This document shows positions 17,496 to 28,400 of a stretch of 64,000 nucleotides of DNA, piece after piece (within the stretch, counting starts at the first letter, position 1; each line of letters begins with the position of its first letter). Both the position numbers and the translations under genes were made by a program. Origin of the DNA: an uncultured Algibacter sp. (lineage in GTDB: Bacteria; Bacteroidota; Bacteroidia; Flavobacteriales; Flavobacteriaceae); the NCBI GenBank assembly GCA_947499935.1, contig CANMQH010000004.1, positions 146,660 to 210,659 on the forward strand. Direction: 5' to 3'. The notes beneath the pieces were generated by a model. The model searched no databases and was not told where the DNA came from. It saw only the letters and a list, made by a program, of their open reading frames with translations.

Positions 17496-17531
17496 TGCGT
17501 AAAACTATTGCGTAATACGCTATAATATTTG
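17496..17531 (+). promoter_or_regulatory. operator copy 3 and promoter of the rtcB operon
   Basis: TGCGTA (17496-17501), seven bases, TGCGTA (17509-17514), six bases, then TATAATATTTG (17521-17531). Spacing is identical to copy 2 at 17061. The first gene of the operon begins 16 bases after the -7 region. Confidence 0.75.
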
Positions 17532-17547
17532 TAATGTAATTAAAATA

Positions 17548-17991
17548 ATGTTTTTCATTGAATACAAAATATCAGGAGCTGGTTGGGCTTCAGGGAAAAT
17601 AGGAAACAACGAAAAAACCATAACAATGGGAGTCTCTTATTTACACGATTCTTTAAAAGAATTAGCACAATCTGCTATAGACATAAAAAATGCAGAACTA
17701 AAAACAATTGTATTTATGGATGAACCTGGGGAATACATATTACTACTTAAACGTAGAAATGATAATATAATTAAATACGAATTACGATGGTATCCTGATT
17801 GGAATAGTTGGAATTTAATAAGTGAAGACAATTTTAAACTAAAACTAAAAGGAGAAACTACGGTAACAAAATTTACTAACCAAGTTAGAAATATACTAAT
17901 AGAAATTTTAAAAGATTTAACTCCTGAAGAGTACGAAGAAAAATGGATAAATCACAAATTTCCAATGGATGAATACAAATCATTGAAATAA
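17548..17991 (+). CDS. unknown protein, first gene of the rtcB operon
   Basis: The 147-residue soluble protein has no signal peptide or membrane segment and no family that I recognise. It is rich in aromatic residues in the middle (ELRWYPDWNSWNLI) and has an acidic helical C-terminus (LTPEEYEEKWINH). It starts 16 bases after a promoter shared with the tRNA unit and ends 9 bases before rtcB. That spacing suggests a role in RNA repair, but nothing in the sequence says which. Confidence 0.75.
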   Translation: MFFIEYKISGAGWASGKIGNNEKTITMGVSYLHDSLKELAQSAIDIKNAELKTIVFMDEPGEYILLLKRRNDNIIKYELRWYPDWNSWNLISEDNFKLKLKGETTVTKFTNQVRNILIEILKDLTPEEYEEKWINHKFPMDEYKSLK

Positions 17992-17997
17992 GAATAA

Positions 17998-20087
<2,090 letters not shown>

Positions 20088-20088
20088 A

Positions 20089-20834
20089 ATGAAAACTAAA
20101 ATACTAGAAAACTCTCTCAAATCGAGAAAGAGAAAAATATAGAAATACTATTTGCAGTAGAATCTGGAAGTAGAGCTTGGGGATTTGAATCACCAGATTC
20201 AGATTACGATATTCGTTTTGTATATAAACATCAAAAAGAATGGTATTTAAACCTTTGGGAACAAAAAGATACTATTGAGTTTATAACAGAAGACGATTTA
20301 GATGGCTCTGGTTGGGAATTTAAAAAAGCCTTAAAATTGTTGGCCAAATCAAATGCCTCATTTTTAAGTTGGCTATTTTCGCCTATAATTTATAAAGCCA
20401 ATGAAGCGTTTTTAAACGGCATGAAGTCATTAGCAGAAAACAACTTTAACCCAGTCGCTGGTTTTTATCATTATCACAGCATGAGCAAAGGTTTTGAAGA
20501 AACCTTAAACACAGAGAAGATGACTCTTAAAAGTTATTTCTATGCTATTAGAACTGCTTTATGTGCCAATTGGATTTATAAAAATGAAACAATTCCTCCA
20601 GTATTATTTACAGAATTGTATTCAATAATTGATGAAAAATATCATGTTACTTTAAATGATTTAATTTATTTAAAAAGTAAACATATAGAGAAAAGCACAG
20701 AACCAGTAAGTGATACTCTAATTAAATTAGTTAAAGATATTGTTGCAGAAAACGAAAGCATAAAAAATAATTTAATAAACAAAAAACCTAATCCTGAAGA
20801 ATTCAATACATTCTTCTTAAAAACAGTAGAATGA
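20089..20834 (+). pseudogene. RlaP-like nucleotidyltransferase, frameshifted near its start
   Basis: ATG 20089 opens a frame reading MKTKILEN that stops at 20140. In the next frame an uninterrupted sequence runs from 20100 to 20834 and contains the nucleotidyltransferase motif ESGSRAWGFESPDSDYDIRF. Adding one A in the A4 run at 20108-20111 would join both parts into a normal start (MKTKILEKLSQIEKEKN). The C-terminal part is otherwise complete and matches the RNA-repair polymerase-beta-like family (PF10127, RlaP). Catalytic GS and DxD are intact. It may be a true mutation, a sequencing error, or recoding. TTG 20337 is not a credible start because it would remove the active site. Confidence 0.8.
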
Positions 20835-21901
20835 CAATTGAAGAATTAAAAAAATCAGGTTCAATAATTTTTGAAAGTATTAGTGGCAGTAGGTCTTATG
20901 GTTTAGATACTGCCACTTCTGATACTGATATAAGAGGTGTGTTTATTTTACCCAAAGAACAGTTTTATTCATTAAACTATATTAGTCAAATTAATAACGA
21001 GACTAATGATATAGCTTACTATGAATTAAGTAAATTCATAGAATTACTCTCTAAAAATAACCCAAATATAATGGAGTTATTAAATGTGCCTGATGAATGT
21101 GTGCTTTATAAGCATCCAATATTTGATAGCATTAAAAAGGAGGATTTCCTATCAAAACTCTGTAAAAATACATTTGCTAATTACGCCTTTACACAAATAA
21201 AAAAAGCAAGAGGTTTAAATAAGAAAATTGTAAATCCTGTTGAAAAAGAAAGAAAAGCAGTAGAAGACTTTTGCTATGTAACAGAAGAAAAGCAGTCTGT
21301 TTTATTTAAAGATTTCATTTATAAAAAAGGTTTAAATCCAAAGTATTGTGGGTTAGTTAAACTGACTCACATGAAAGATTGTTATAGCCTATTTTATAAT
21401 GAAGATTTGAATTATAATGGGATATCTAGAAGAAATTCTAACGAAGTGTGCTTGAGTTCTGTTCCTAAGCCTGAAATACCAATAGCTATTTTATATTTTA
21501 ATGTTGATGGCTATTCATCCTATTGCAAAAAATATAAAGAATATTGGGATTGGGTCAGTAAAAGAAATGAAGATCGTTACAAAAACAATATATCTCATAG
21601 CAAGAATTACGACGCCAAAAATATGATGCACACCTTTAGGTTACTTCATATGGCAAAAGAAATTGGCTTAAATAATGAAATAAACGTTCGTAGGGCTGAT
21701 AGAGATTTTCTCTTATCTATAAAAAATGCTGACTTTGAATATGATGATTTGGTAAATAAAGCAGAAAACAAGAAAAAAGAACTCGATGTGATTTATAATA
21801 ATTCGAATTTAATAGAAAAACCAAATCTTGAAACTGTTAATAAATTACTTTTTACAATTAGAAATGATTTTTACAAACTAAAAGAGGATTTAAAAAATTA
21901 A
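20831..21901 (+). CDS. RlaP-like nucleotidyltransferase (RNA repair)
   Basis: The 356-residue protein has the nucleotidyltransferase active site SISGSRSYGLDTATSDTDIR, with the GS motif and paired aspartates, and resembles PF10127 (RlaP, polymerase-beta superfamily) across its length. Family members are found with RtcB ligases and are thought to add or restore nucleotides at RNA ends; the substrate is not established here. It overlaps the preceding nucleotidyltransferase by 4 bases and ends the operon; a REP-like palindrome follows 4 bases later. Confidence 0.85.
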   Translation: MTIEELKKSGSIIFESISGSRSYGLDTATSDTDIRGVFILPKEQFYSLNYISQINNETNDIAYYELSKFIELLSKNNPNIMELLNVPDECVLYKHPIFDSIKKEDFLSKLCKNTFANYAFTQIKKARGLNKKIVNPVEKERKAVEDFCYVTEEKQSVLFKDFIYKKGLNPKYCGLVKLTHMKDCYSLFYNEDLNYNGISRRNSNEVCLSSVPKPEIPIAILYFNVDGYSSYCKKYKEYWDWVSKRNEDRYKNNISHSKNYDAKNMMHTFRLLHMAKEIGLNNEINVRRADRDFLLSIKNADFEYDDLVNKAENKKKELDVIYNNSNLIEKPNLETVNKLLFTIRNDFYKLKEDLKN

Positions 21902-21904
21902 ACC

Positions 21905-21937
21905 AGACCTCACAGGTCTTAAAAACCTGTGAGGTCT
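21905..21937. repeat. 33-bp palindrome, dispersed REP-like family, copy 2
   Basis: AGACCTCACAGGTCTT pairs with AAAACCTGTGAGGTCT apart from one mismatch. It lies between the convergent ends of the RNA-repair operon and the RND exporter gene, where it could also act as a bidirectional terminator. Confidence 0.9.
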
Positions 21938-21952
21938 CCCTAAGTTAATTCA

Positions 21953-24196
21953 TTAATCAAACCGCTTCAATAACGCTGGTAAATAAAACATATCAGTAAT
22001 TAAAGCAATAGCAACGGTAACCGAACACAACAACCCAAAGTCACTAACCGAAGGCGTTGCACTAGAGGCTATAATTAAAAACCCGCCAACCAATGCTATA
22101 GTCGTAGAAATTAGCGCACCCCCTGTATAGCGCATGGCATTGTTCATTCTCAATTCGGACGAACCTATAACACTTTTGCTCAATCTGTATTTATAGACCA
22201 AATGGATGGTGTCGTCCATGGCAATACCCAGCATAATGGGCGTAATCATAGCTGTGGTTACATCTAGCGGAATATCTAAAAGGCTCATAAAAATCGCTAA
22301 AACGGTCAATGGTAATAAATTTGGAATCAGCACTAATAATGTGGTTTTTAGACTTTTTATAAAAATCCAAAGGCACAAGAAAGCTACAAAAAAAGCCACG
22401 AAAAACGATTTAAACTGTGTTTCTAAAATAAAATTATTGAGTTGCGCAAAAACCACAGCAAAACCATTTATTTTTAATGTGTAATTTTTAGTGCCGAATG
22501 AGGATTCAAAACTTCGCTTTATATCCTCCATGACTTGCTCTAGTTCGGATGTTTTCATCTCACGTAGCGTTAACGTAAAACCCGCGGTGGTTAAATCTTC
22601 AGAAAATAGTTTAAAAAAGCGGTTATCGCTAGTATTTAAATCTGCCAACATGGTTTTTAGTTGGTTTTCGGAAACATTGGACTGAAACAATACAGGTGTT
22701 CGCTTCTCCATAAATGATTTAATAGTAATTACCGAAACCGGAAACGAAATTAGAGGATTAGCTTCCAGTTTATTTTGAAAAACCTCCAATTGTCTCATGG
22801 CTTCCTTATTCAATATTTTCGTTCCATTACTTGTCGAAATATTAAGTTGTAATCGGTTGCTTCCTCCCAATTCTACCTCAACCTTTCTCAAATCGTCTTT
22901 CGCTTTACCTTCGGCTAAAAGATTTCTGGAATTGGTATCTATCTTCACCTGAAATACAGAATAAGCACCAAACAGAAGCACCAAAGTAAAACCCGTGATA
23001 ATGGTGTTTTTATACTGCGATGTAAACGTGTTTAGCCAATTTATAAAACGCGTTTGATTCACCTTTTTAAAACTTAAAACGGCTTTAGTTTGCTCAAAAT
23101 TTAAATGCATAAAACTAAAGCCTATAATGGTAATAATATACACCAAAATAAAACTAAGCACCAAGCCTACACAGGTAAATACGCCCATGTTTTTAAACGC
23201 TGGTAATGGCGATAAATACAAAGCAAAATAACCAACAAATGTAGTAAGCGTGGTGTAAAAGCAAGGTGTAAAACTTTTACGTATGGCTACGGCTAGAAGT
23301 TCAATCTTAGATAACGATTGGTTTATAAGGCCTTCTTTATGATAGATATTAATAATATGTACAGCATCACTAACACTATAAACCATGAGTATGGTAGGGA
23401 TAAGCATAGAAATCATATTCAATGCAAAACCCAATGATGTTATCAACCCAAACAATAAACTTACTGGCACAGCCACAGATAACAGCGAAATAATAAGATA
23501 ACGCTTACTCGGCAATAAAAACAAGAGCATTAAAGTAATAACCAAAATCGTTAAAATACCGAACGTGAGGCTCTCTTTATAGATGCCCTTACTATAAGCT
23601 TCGTTTAAAACAGGTGGCCCAGTTAAATAATAATTGGCATATTGTTTTTCTATAATAGTGCGTATCTCGCCAGCGATATCCTGGCGCTTTTCTTCTATCG
23701 TAGGCGTTGGATTTAATTGTATATAAAAAAACTGATTTTTATAATCTTTTGTCACCAATTGCGACGTTACATTTGGTAATTTTGAAAACAAACTTTTTAG
23801 GCCTTTTTCACTTCGTTTAGAAGTGTATAAAGCATCAAAATTAATTTTATTATTAGCATAAATCGGATATTTTGCTTTTGCTAAACTGAATGTGGTATTA
23901 ACATATGGCAGACTTTCAATAGCGTTATGAAGTTGATTTAATTGAGACATTTCGGTCGCACCAATGGCATTTTCAACAGGAAGCATGACGATAAAAATTT
24001 CATCAGAACCAAAGTTTTCTTGAAAATCGATATATGCCTTATAACTTGGGTCGTCTTCTAAAAACCAAATAGAAAGTGAATTGTCCACTCGCAATTTTTG
24101 AAGCGTTTGATACCCAGAAAGTCCCATTAAAATAGCTAAAATTACGATTACCGCTATTCTGAATTTTATAAGTATTTCTATACTTTTTTCTAACAT
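21953..24196 (-). CDS. RND/MMPL-type membrane exporter
   Basis: The 747-residue protein has an N-terminal membrane helix, a periplasmic domain, five clustered helices (about 205-370), then the same pattern again (helix near 400, second soluble domain, five helices at 590-745). This is the internal duplication of the MMPL/RND superfamily. GIAMDDTIHLVY resembles the conserved acidic helix used in proton relay. Such pumps usually export lipids or polyketides; this one overlaps the phosphopantetheinyl transferase gene by 7 bases and ends the polyketide cluster, so export of that product is likely. Confidence 0.88.
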   Translation of the reverse strand: MLEKSIEILIKFRIAVIVILAILMGLSGYQTLQKLRVDNSLSIWFLEDDPSYKAYIDFQENFGSDEIFIVMLPVENAIGATEMSQLNQLHNAIESLPYVNTTFSLAKAKYPIYANNKINFDALYTSKRSEKGLKSLFSKLPNVTSQLVTKDYKNQFFYIQLNPTPTIEEKRQDIAGEIRTIIEKQYANYYLTGPPVLNEAYSKGIYKESLTFGILTILVITLMLLFLLPSKRYLIISLLSVAVPVSLLFGLITSLGFALNMISMLIPTILMVYSVSDAVHIINIYHKEGLINQSLSKIELLAVAIRKSFTPCFYTTLTTFVGYFALYLSPLPAFKNMGVFTCVGLVLSFILVYIITIIGFSFMHLNFEQTKAVLSFKKVNQTRFINWLNTFTSQYKNTIITGFTLVLLFGAYSVFQVKIDTNSRNLLAEGKAKDDLRKVEVELGGSNRLQLNISTSNGTKILNKEAMRQLEVFQNKLEANPLISFPVSVITIKSFMEKRTPVLFQSNVSENQLKTMLADLNTSDNRFFKLFSEDLTTAGFTLTLREMKTSELEQVMEDIKRSFESSFGTKNYTLKINGFAVVFAQLNNFILETQFKSFFVAFFVAFLCLWIFIKSLKTTLLVLIPNLLPLTVLAIFMSLLDIPLDVTTAMITPIMLGIAMDDTIHLVYKYRLSKSVIGSSELRMNNAMRYTGGALISTTIALVGGFLIIASSATPSVSDFGLLCSVTVAIALITDMFYLPALLKRFD

Positions 24197-24771
24197 GGTT
24201 TTAATTCTGAAATTGCAAACGTTCCATAATGGCCGTGATGACTTATGGCCACCGATAGTTGTAACGGCTCTGAATTATGATATATTAAAGGCACTCCCAA
24301 TTTTGAAGTTTTTACAGATACATTTGAAGTATAGCCGAATTGTTTAGAGACTTGTTTTACCAACATAACTCTGGTCGCTTCACTTTGTGTTTTACGATTT
24401 GTGTTTTCAAAAATTATAATTTTTGAAGATATCTTATGATGATTTAAACGGGCTTCCGATAGAATATACTGCTTCGTTTTTTTAGTTTTCACGATACATC
24501 CAAATGTTTTATAAACTACGTTTCCATGTGAAGCATTAAGCATACACTCAAACTGTTTTGGATTATAAAAACGTGAGGGGTAAAGCTGGGTGTAGAGTTT
24601 ATATGCAGATTCCTTCATGCTCCATAACTGCCACACCATAGAAAATGCATCATTTGAATCTTCAATATACCGTCTTTCTTGTGGTGTAAATAATTTTTCT
24701 AAAAACCGAGGACGTTGCCAATGTGTTGTCCGTTTTGTTTCTTCAATATCAATAATATCGGTGCCAACCAT
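24190..24771 (-). CDS. 4'-phosphopantetheinyl transferase
   Basis: The 193-residue protein carries the family motifs GTDIIDIEE near the N-terminus (Mg-binding Asp) and WSMKESAYK at about residues 49-57, as in AcpS/Sfp-type enzymes. They move the phosphopantetheine arm of CoA to a serine of acyl carrier protein. Its start overlaps the ACP stop by one base, so it probably activates that ACP. Length is between AcpS and Sfp, similar to other cluster-linked forms. Confidence 0.88.
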   Translation of the reverse strand: MVGTDIIDIEETKRTTHWQRPRFLEKLFTPQERRYIEDSNDAFSMVWQLWSMKESAYKLYTQLYPSRFYNPKQFECMLNASHGNVVYKTFGCIVKTKKTKQYILSEARLNHHKISSKIIIFENTNRKTQSEATRVMLVKQVSKQFGYTSNVSVKTSKLGVPLIYHNSEPLQLSVAISHHGHYGTFAISELKPC

Positions 24772-25022
24772 TAGGCATTTAACTTTGTGGTTACAATATC
24801 CATAGCCGATTTTACAGTAAGCATTTGCTCCATATCTTCATTCTCTAACCGAATATCAAATTCGTCTTCAATATCCAAAATAATATCTACCAAGTTTGCA
24901 GAATTGATTTTTAAATCTTTTACAAAATCAGTATCTTGAGATAATGCCTTAAAGGCAGCTTCATCTTGTATATAAGGTTTAATAATCGTTTTTAGTTTTT
25001 TAATAAGTTCTTCATTATTCAT
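24771..25022 (-). CDS. acyl carrier protein
   Basis: The 83-residue acidic, helical protein has the carrier-protein site DLKINSANLVDIILDIED with Ser41 as the likely phosphopantetheine attachment point; the usual DSL is replaced by NSA. It lies between the ketosynthase and phosphopantetheinyl transferase genes, so it carries the growing chain for this cluster rather than for housekeeping fatty acid synthesis. Confidence 0.9.
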   Translation of the reverse strand: MNNEELIKKLKTIIKPYIQDEAAFKALSQDTDFVKDLKINSANLVDIILDIEDEFDIRLENEDMEQMLTVKSAMDIVTTKLNA

Positions 25023-25045
25023 GAGGGGTTCTTTTTAATGTAAAG

Positions 25046-26314
25046 TTAAGCTATAAAATACTTAAATAAAACACAGGCATTAACATCTCCAAAGCCAAAA
25101 CTAGCTTTTGCAATAATGTTAAAATTTAAGTCTATTTTTTCTTTCGGTACTTTTTCTGAATCTATAAGCGCTTTCACCTCGCTATTAAGATCTTCACAAT
25201 TCAAATTAGGACCAACAAAACCAGCATGTAACTGGATAATGCTCGCTACGCACTCTATAGCCCCCGAAGCCGATAAACAATGGCCAATCATAGATTTTGT
25301 GGCATTGATGTATGGAAATTTTTTGCCCTTTCTTTGCAGGACTTCAACCCAATTTTCAATTTCTAGAGCATCTTTTGATGTTGCTGTGAGATGCCCATTT
25401 ATCACATCAATATCCTCAGCGTTTATATTTGAATTTTTAATAGCATTTTTAATACAACGTTTTACAGCTTGTGCATTTGGAGCCGTTAAGGTACCGCCAA
25501 GTCGTTGGCCTCCAGAGTTAACTTCGCCACCTAAAACCTCGGCATAAATCGTGGCATTTCGTTCTAAAGCGCTTTCTAAAGATTCTAAAACCAACGCACC
25601 GGCACCACTACCTGGTACAAAACCCGAAGCTGATGCACTTAAAGGTCTAGAGCCTTGTTCTGGATTATCATTATGCTTGTATGTCATCACTCTAATGGCA
25701 TCGAAACCGCCCCAAATATAAGGGCCATGGTCGCTACAACTGCCCACGAGCATACGTTTTGCTTTGCCAGAAATAATACGGTCATAACCCATTAAAACAG
25801 CTTCTGTACCCGTAGTACAGGCTGAGGAATTTGTAGTTACCTGATTACCCAAACCCAACATACCACCTAAATATGCGCTTACACCACTAGCCATAGTTTG
25901 TACTACAGCCGTGCTTCCTAAACGTTTTACTTGCTTATCATCTATTTTGTAAATGGCTTCTCTAAATTTTTCGATACCCGAAGTTCCGGTGCCAAAAATG
26001 AGTCCGCTATCATAATCGGGCTCACCATCTGTTTGCGTATCAAAGCCTGCATTTTTCCATGCGTCTATGCCCGCAATGCAACCATACAAAATCCCTGAAC
26101 TTTTAAAACCCCGAAGCTGTAAATCTGTGAAGTATTGAGATTTTAATGCTTCCGAAATATCTGGAATCCCACCAATCTGGCATGAAAAATTTAAATCTTT
26201 TAACTCTTGATGAAACGCAATGCCAGACTCACCGTTTTTTAATGCTTTGGTAAAAGCGGGAACACCCACACCATTTGGTGCTACGACTCCTAAACCTGTT
26301 ATAACTACTCTCAT
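25046..26314 (-). CDS. beta-ketoacyl-ACP synthase, FabF-like
   Basis: The 422-residue thiolase-fold protein has nucleophile Cys166 (NSSACTTG), His308 (INGHLTATSKDALE), Lys340 and His345 (KSMIGHCLSASGA), the full FabF catalytic set, so it condenses malonyl-ACP with an acyl chain. It begins at MRVVITGLGVVAPNG. The ACP gene follows 23 bases later. Presence in the type III polyketide synthase cluster suggests that it builds the fatty starter. Confidence 0.92.
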   Translation of the reverse strand: MRVVITGLGVVAPNGVGVPAFTKALKNGESGIAFHQELKDLNFSCQIGGIPDISEALKSQYFTDLQLRGFKSSGILYGCIAGIDAWKNAGFDTQTDGEPDYDSGLIFGTGTSGIEKFREAIYKIDDKQVKRLGSTAVVQTMASGVSAYLGGMLGLGNQVTTNSSACTTGTEAVLMGYDRIISGKAKRMLVGSCSDHGPYIWGGFDAIRVMTYKHNDNPEQGSRPLSASASGFVPGSGAGALVLESLESALERNATIYAEVLGGEVNSGGQRLGGTLTAPNAQAVKRCIKNAIKNSNINAEDIDVINGHLTATSKDALEIENWVEVLQRKGKKFPYINATKSMIGHCLSASGAIECVASIIQLHAGFVGPNLNCEDLNSEVKALIDSEKVPKEKIDLNFNIIAKASFGFGDVNACVLFKYFIA

Positions 26315-26329
26315 CTTCCTTGTTTTTAG

Positions 26330-26362
26330 AGACCTGACAGGTTTTTGAAACCTGTTAGGTCT
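26330..26362. repeat. 33-bp palindrome, dispersed REP-like family, copy 3
   Basis: AGACCTGACAGGTTTT and AAACCTGTTAGGTCT arms lie between the ketosynthase start and the dehydratase stop inside the cluster. Confidence 0.88.
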
Positions 26363-26373
26363 GGTTCACGTTT

Positions 26374-26811
26374 TTAAATTTTAATCATACCTGATATTTT
26401 GCCTCTACAAACCAATTCGCCTTTTACATTTAACATTTTTACATGGCATTTAAGTTTATTAAATCGAAACACCTCTTTTTCTGAAACTACCGTAACTTTT
26501 TCGTTAGGAAGTACGGGTAAATAAAAATCTACTTGACTCGATGTTAATGCAATTTGTGGTGCTTTATCCAAGGATATTTCATCTTTTAAAATGTAAATAC
26601 CTAGACAAACCACCCCTATTTGCGCCATACATTCGGTTAAAATAACACCTGGTGTAATCGGATTATCTTTAAAATGACCTTTGTAAAAAAACGCAGAATC
26701 ATTAAAGGTGTAATGTCCTGTTATCCCTTTTGATGATAGCGCTGTTAACTCATCAATAAACAAAAAAGGCTGTTGATATGGTAATTTTTTTATGATTTGA
26801 TTGCTGGTCAT
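26374..26811 (-). CDS. FabA/FabZ-like hotdog dehydratase
   Basis: The 145-residue hotdog-fold protein has YKGHFKDNPITPGVILTE, matching the active-site His and Glu/Asp helix of 3-hydroxyacyl-ACP dehydratases (GHFPxxPxxPGV...E). It should dehydrate the 3-hydroxyacyl-ACP intermediate of this cluster. It is flanked on both sides by REP-like palindromes. Confidence 0.85.
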   Translation of the reverse strand: MTSNQIIKKLPYQQPFLFIDELTALSSKGITGHYTFNDSAFFYKGHFKDNPITPGVILTECMAQIGVVCLGIYILKDEISLDKAPQIALTSSQVDFYLPVLPNEKVTVVSEKEVFRFNKLKCHVKMLNVKGELVCRGKISGMIKI

Positions 26812-26827
26812 TTTTGATTATTTTTGG

Positions 26828-26860
26828 AGACTTCACAGGTTTTAAAAACCTGTGAGGTCT
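26828..26860. repeat. 33-bp palindrome, copy 4, downstream flank of the RAYT gene
   Basis: AGACTTCACAGGTTTT pairs with AAAACCTGTGAGGTCT except for one mismatch. It ends 9 bases before the transposase stop codon. Confidence 0.9.
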
Positions 26861-26869
26861 TTTACGCTA

Positions 26870-27430
26870 CTATTCTAAATAATATTCTTTTCCCATATTA
26901 ATTTTATGTTGTTTATGAGTTGCTATAAAATTAAACGTATCATCAAATAATCCAATCACAAAATCTCTATCTAAATGAGTTGGCTTAGCTGAAATAAGAG
27001 ACTGATAAGAGGATTGTTTATATTTTTCAAAATTTTTTACAAAACCATGATGAACTGGGTTTAAATGAATATATAATATTAGATTTTTTAAATACAATTC
27101 TTCTGTAATCTTAACTCTTGAAAATCGGTCTTGAAACAAACTTCCAGTTCTATTATATGATTTATTTATACTTTTAGAATAGGCATTGAAAAGATTAGAG
27201 AACGCCTGAGATATATCTTTACTTGAAGTGTTTTCATTAGTTTTTACTAAAAAATGAAAATGGTTTTTTAGCAGACAATATGATAAAACAGAGCAGACCG
27301 AAATAAGGTATTTAGATATTAATTTAAGAAAGTAATTATAATTCTTGTCTTCAATGAATATATTCTCCTTATTGTTACCACGGTTATAGATGTGATAATA
27401 TTGATCTTCAATTAAAGGTTCATATTTCAT
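26870..27430 (-). CDS. REP-associated tyrosine transposase (RAYT, IS200/IS605-like Y1)
   Basis: The 186-residue protein has the N-terminal YYHIYNRGNNKENIF, the HUH motif as KNHFHFLVK, and a catalytic-tyrosine region NKSYNRTGSLFQDRF, then YIHLNPVHHG. This is the RAYT pattern, a single-strand DNA transposase that acts on REP palindromes. Palindromes lie 9 bases after its stop and 27 bases before its start, and four more in the window. It interrupts the polyketide gene row without breaking a gene. All catalytic residues are present. Confidence 0.92.
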   Translation of the reverse strand: MKYEPLIEDQYYHIYNRGNNKENIFIEDKNYNYFLKLISKYLISVCSVLSYCLLKNHFHFLVKTNENTSSKDISQAFSNLFNAYSKSINKSYNRTGSLFQDRFSRVKITEELYLKNLILYIHLNPVHHGFVKNFEKYKQSSYQSLISAKPTHLDRDFVIGLFDDTFNFIATHKQHKINMGKEYYLE

Positions 27431-27456
27431 ATCATTATTTTTTTAAGTTTTTTTTG

Positions 27457-27489
27457 AGACCTCACAGGTTTTTGAAACCTGTGAGGTCT
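27457..27489. repeat. 33-bp palindrome, copy 5, upstream flank of the RAYT gene
   Basis: AGACCTCACAGGTTTT and AAACCTGTGAGGTCT arms pair fully around the centre. It is 27 bases upstream of the RAYT start. Confidence 0.9.
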
Positions 27490-27564
27490 TTATACGAGTT
27501 AATTTAAAGGCTCTAAACCGTAAACGCTTTAAGATTATAAAAACCCATTATGTCTTATTTTGTA

Positions 27565-28362
27565 TTAACTCAAACTCTCTCCGCCATCAACTTTAATAAC
27601 CGTTCCATTAATCCAAGAGGCTTCATCTTTACATAATAGATAAACGACATTGGCAACATCTTCTGGAAGGGTTAAACGATGATTTGGATTACGCTTTAAA
27701 GTATGTTTAATAATCTTATCACTTCCAGGAATCATTCTTAGAGATGCTGTATCGGTTACGCCCGCTTGAATACAATTGGCTTTAATGCCAAAAGGTGCAA
27801 ACTCCAAGGCCATGTTTCTAGTAATAGCTTCCAAGGTGGCTTTGGCCGCTGAAACGGCTCCATAATTTTGCCATGCTTTTGAGTTCCCTTCGCTTGTAAA
27901 GCTTATAATTCTAGCATCTTTAGAGAATATACTTTCTTTAAAAAGTGCTTGTGCCCAATCGTATAAGCTAATGCCCATAGCACTGATGGTTAATGCAAAA
28001 TCATCGTGTTTTAAAACGGGTTTATCGTCCGAAACCATCGGTTTTAAATTTCCTTTGGCAACACTGTGTACAAATGTTCTAATTTTATGTTGACTTCCTA
28101 ATTCGGATTTTAACGCTTCAATTACAGTAGCTCTTTTTTCGGATTTAAAAGCATCTATATTAAAGGATTTGAAGGTGACGCCTTCATTTTTTATGATTTC
28201 AAATTCAGTTTTAATGGCTTCTTCTTGCATTCTGGAATCACGATGTACAATACAAATATTCATACCGTGTTTGGCGAGTTTTTTTGCCGTAGCCAAACCT
28301 AGACCACTGCTTCCTCCTAAAATAAGTGCCCAATAGTTATGTGTCTCAAATTCTTTTTCCAT
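27565..28362 (-). CDS. SDR-family oxidoreductase, FabI/FabL-like enoyl-ACP reductase
   Basis: From ATG at 28362 the protein is 265 residues, beginning MEKEFETHNYWALILGGSSG. An upstream in-frame extension to 28476 would run 77 bases into the polyketide synthase gene and adds nothing conserved. The Rossmann glycine motif is GGSSGLGLA; the active site YGAVSAAK has the Tyr-x6-Lys spacing of FabI/FabL enoyl reductases instead of the Tyr-x3-Lys of ketoreductases. The C-terminus VDGGESLS is typical. It probably reduces the enoyl-ACP made by the adjacent dehydratase; no separate ketoreductase is seen. Confidence 0.82.
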   Translation of the reverse strand: MEKEFETHNYWALILGGSSGLGLATAKKLAKHGMNICIVHRDSRMQEEAIKTEFEIIKNEGVTFKSFNIDAFKSEKRATVIEALKSELGSQHKIRTFVHSVAKGNLKPMVSDDKPVLKHDDFALTISAMGISLYDWAQALFKESIFSKDARIISFTSEGNSKAWQNYGAVSAAKATLEAITRNMALEFAPFGIKANCIQAGVTDTASLRMIPGSDKIIKHTLKRNPNHRLTLPEDVANVVYLLCKDEASWINGTVIKVDGGESLS

Positions 28363-28374
28363 CGTTTTTATTTT

Positions 28375-28400
28375 ATACCATTTCTGCATTGAAATGGTAT
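28375..28400. repeat. inverted repeat ATACCATTTC-N6-GAAATGGTAT
   Basis: Perfect 10-base arms at 28375-28384 and 28391-28400 lie between the reductase start and the polyketide synthase stop. Related sequences appear at 60303-60328 and 60443-60468, so it may belong to a second dispersed repeat family. Confidence 0.75.

Noticed and set aside
20337..20834. Separate gene starting at TTG 20337
   Set aside because: The open frame extends upstream to 20100 with the nucleotidyltransferase active site; a start at 20337 would remove it. The frameshift explanation fits better.
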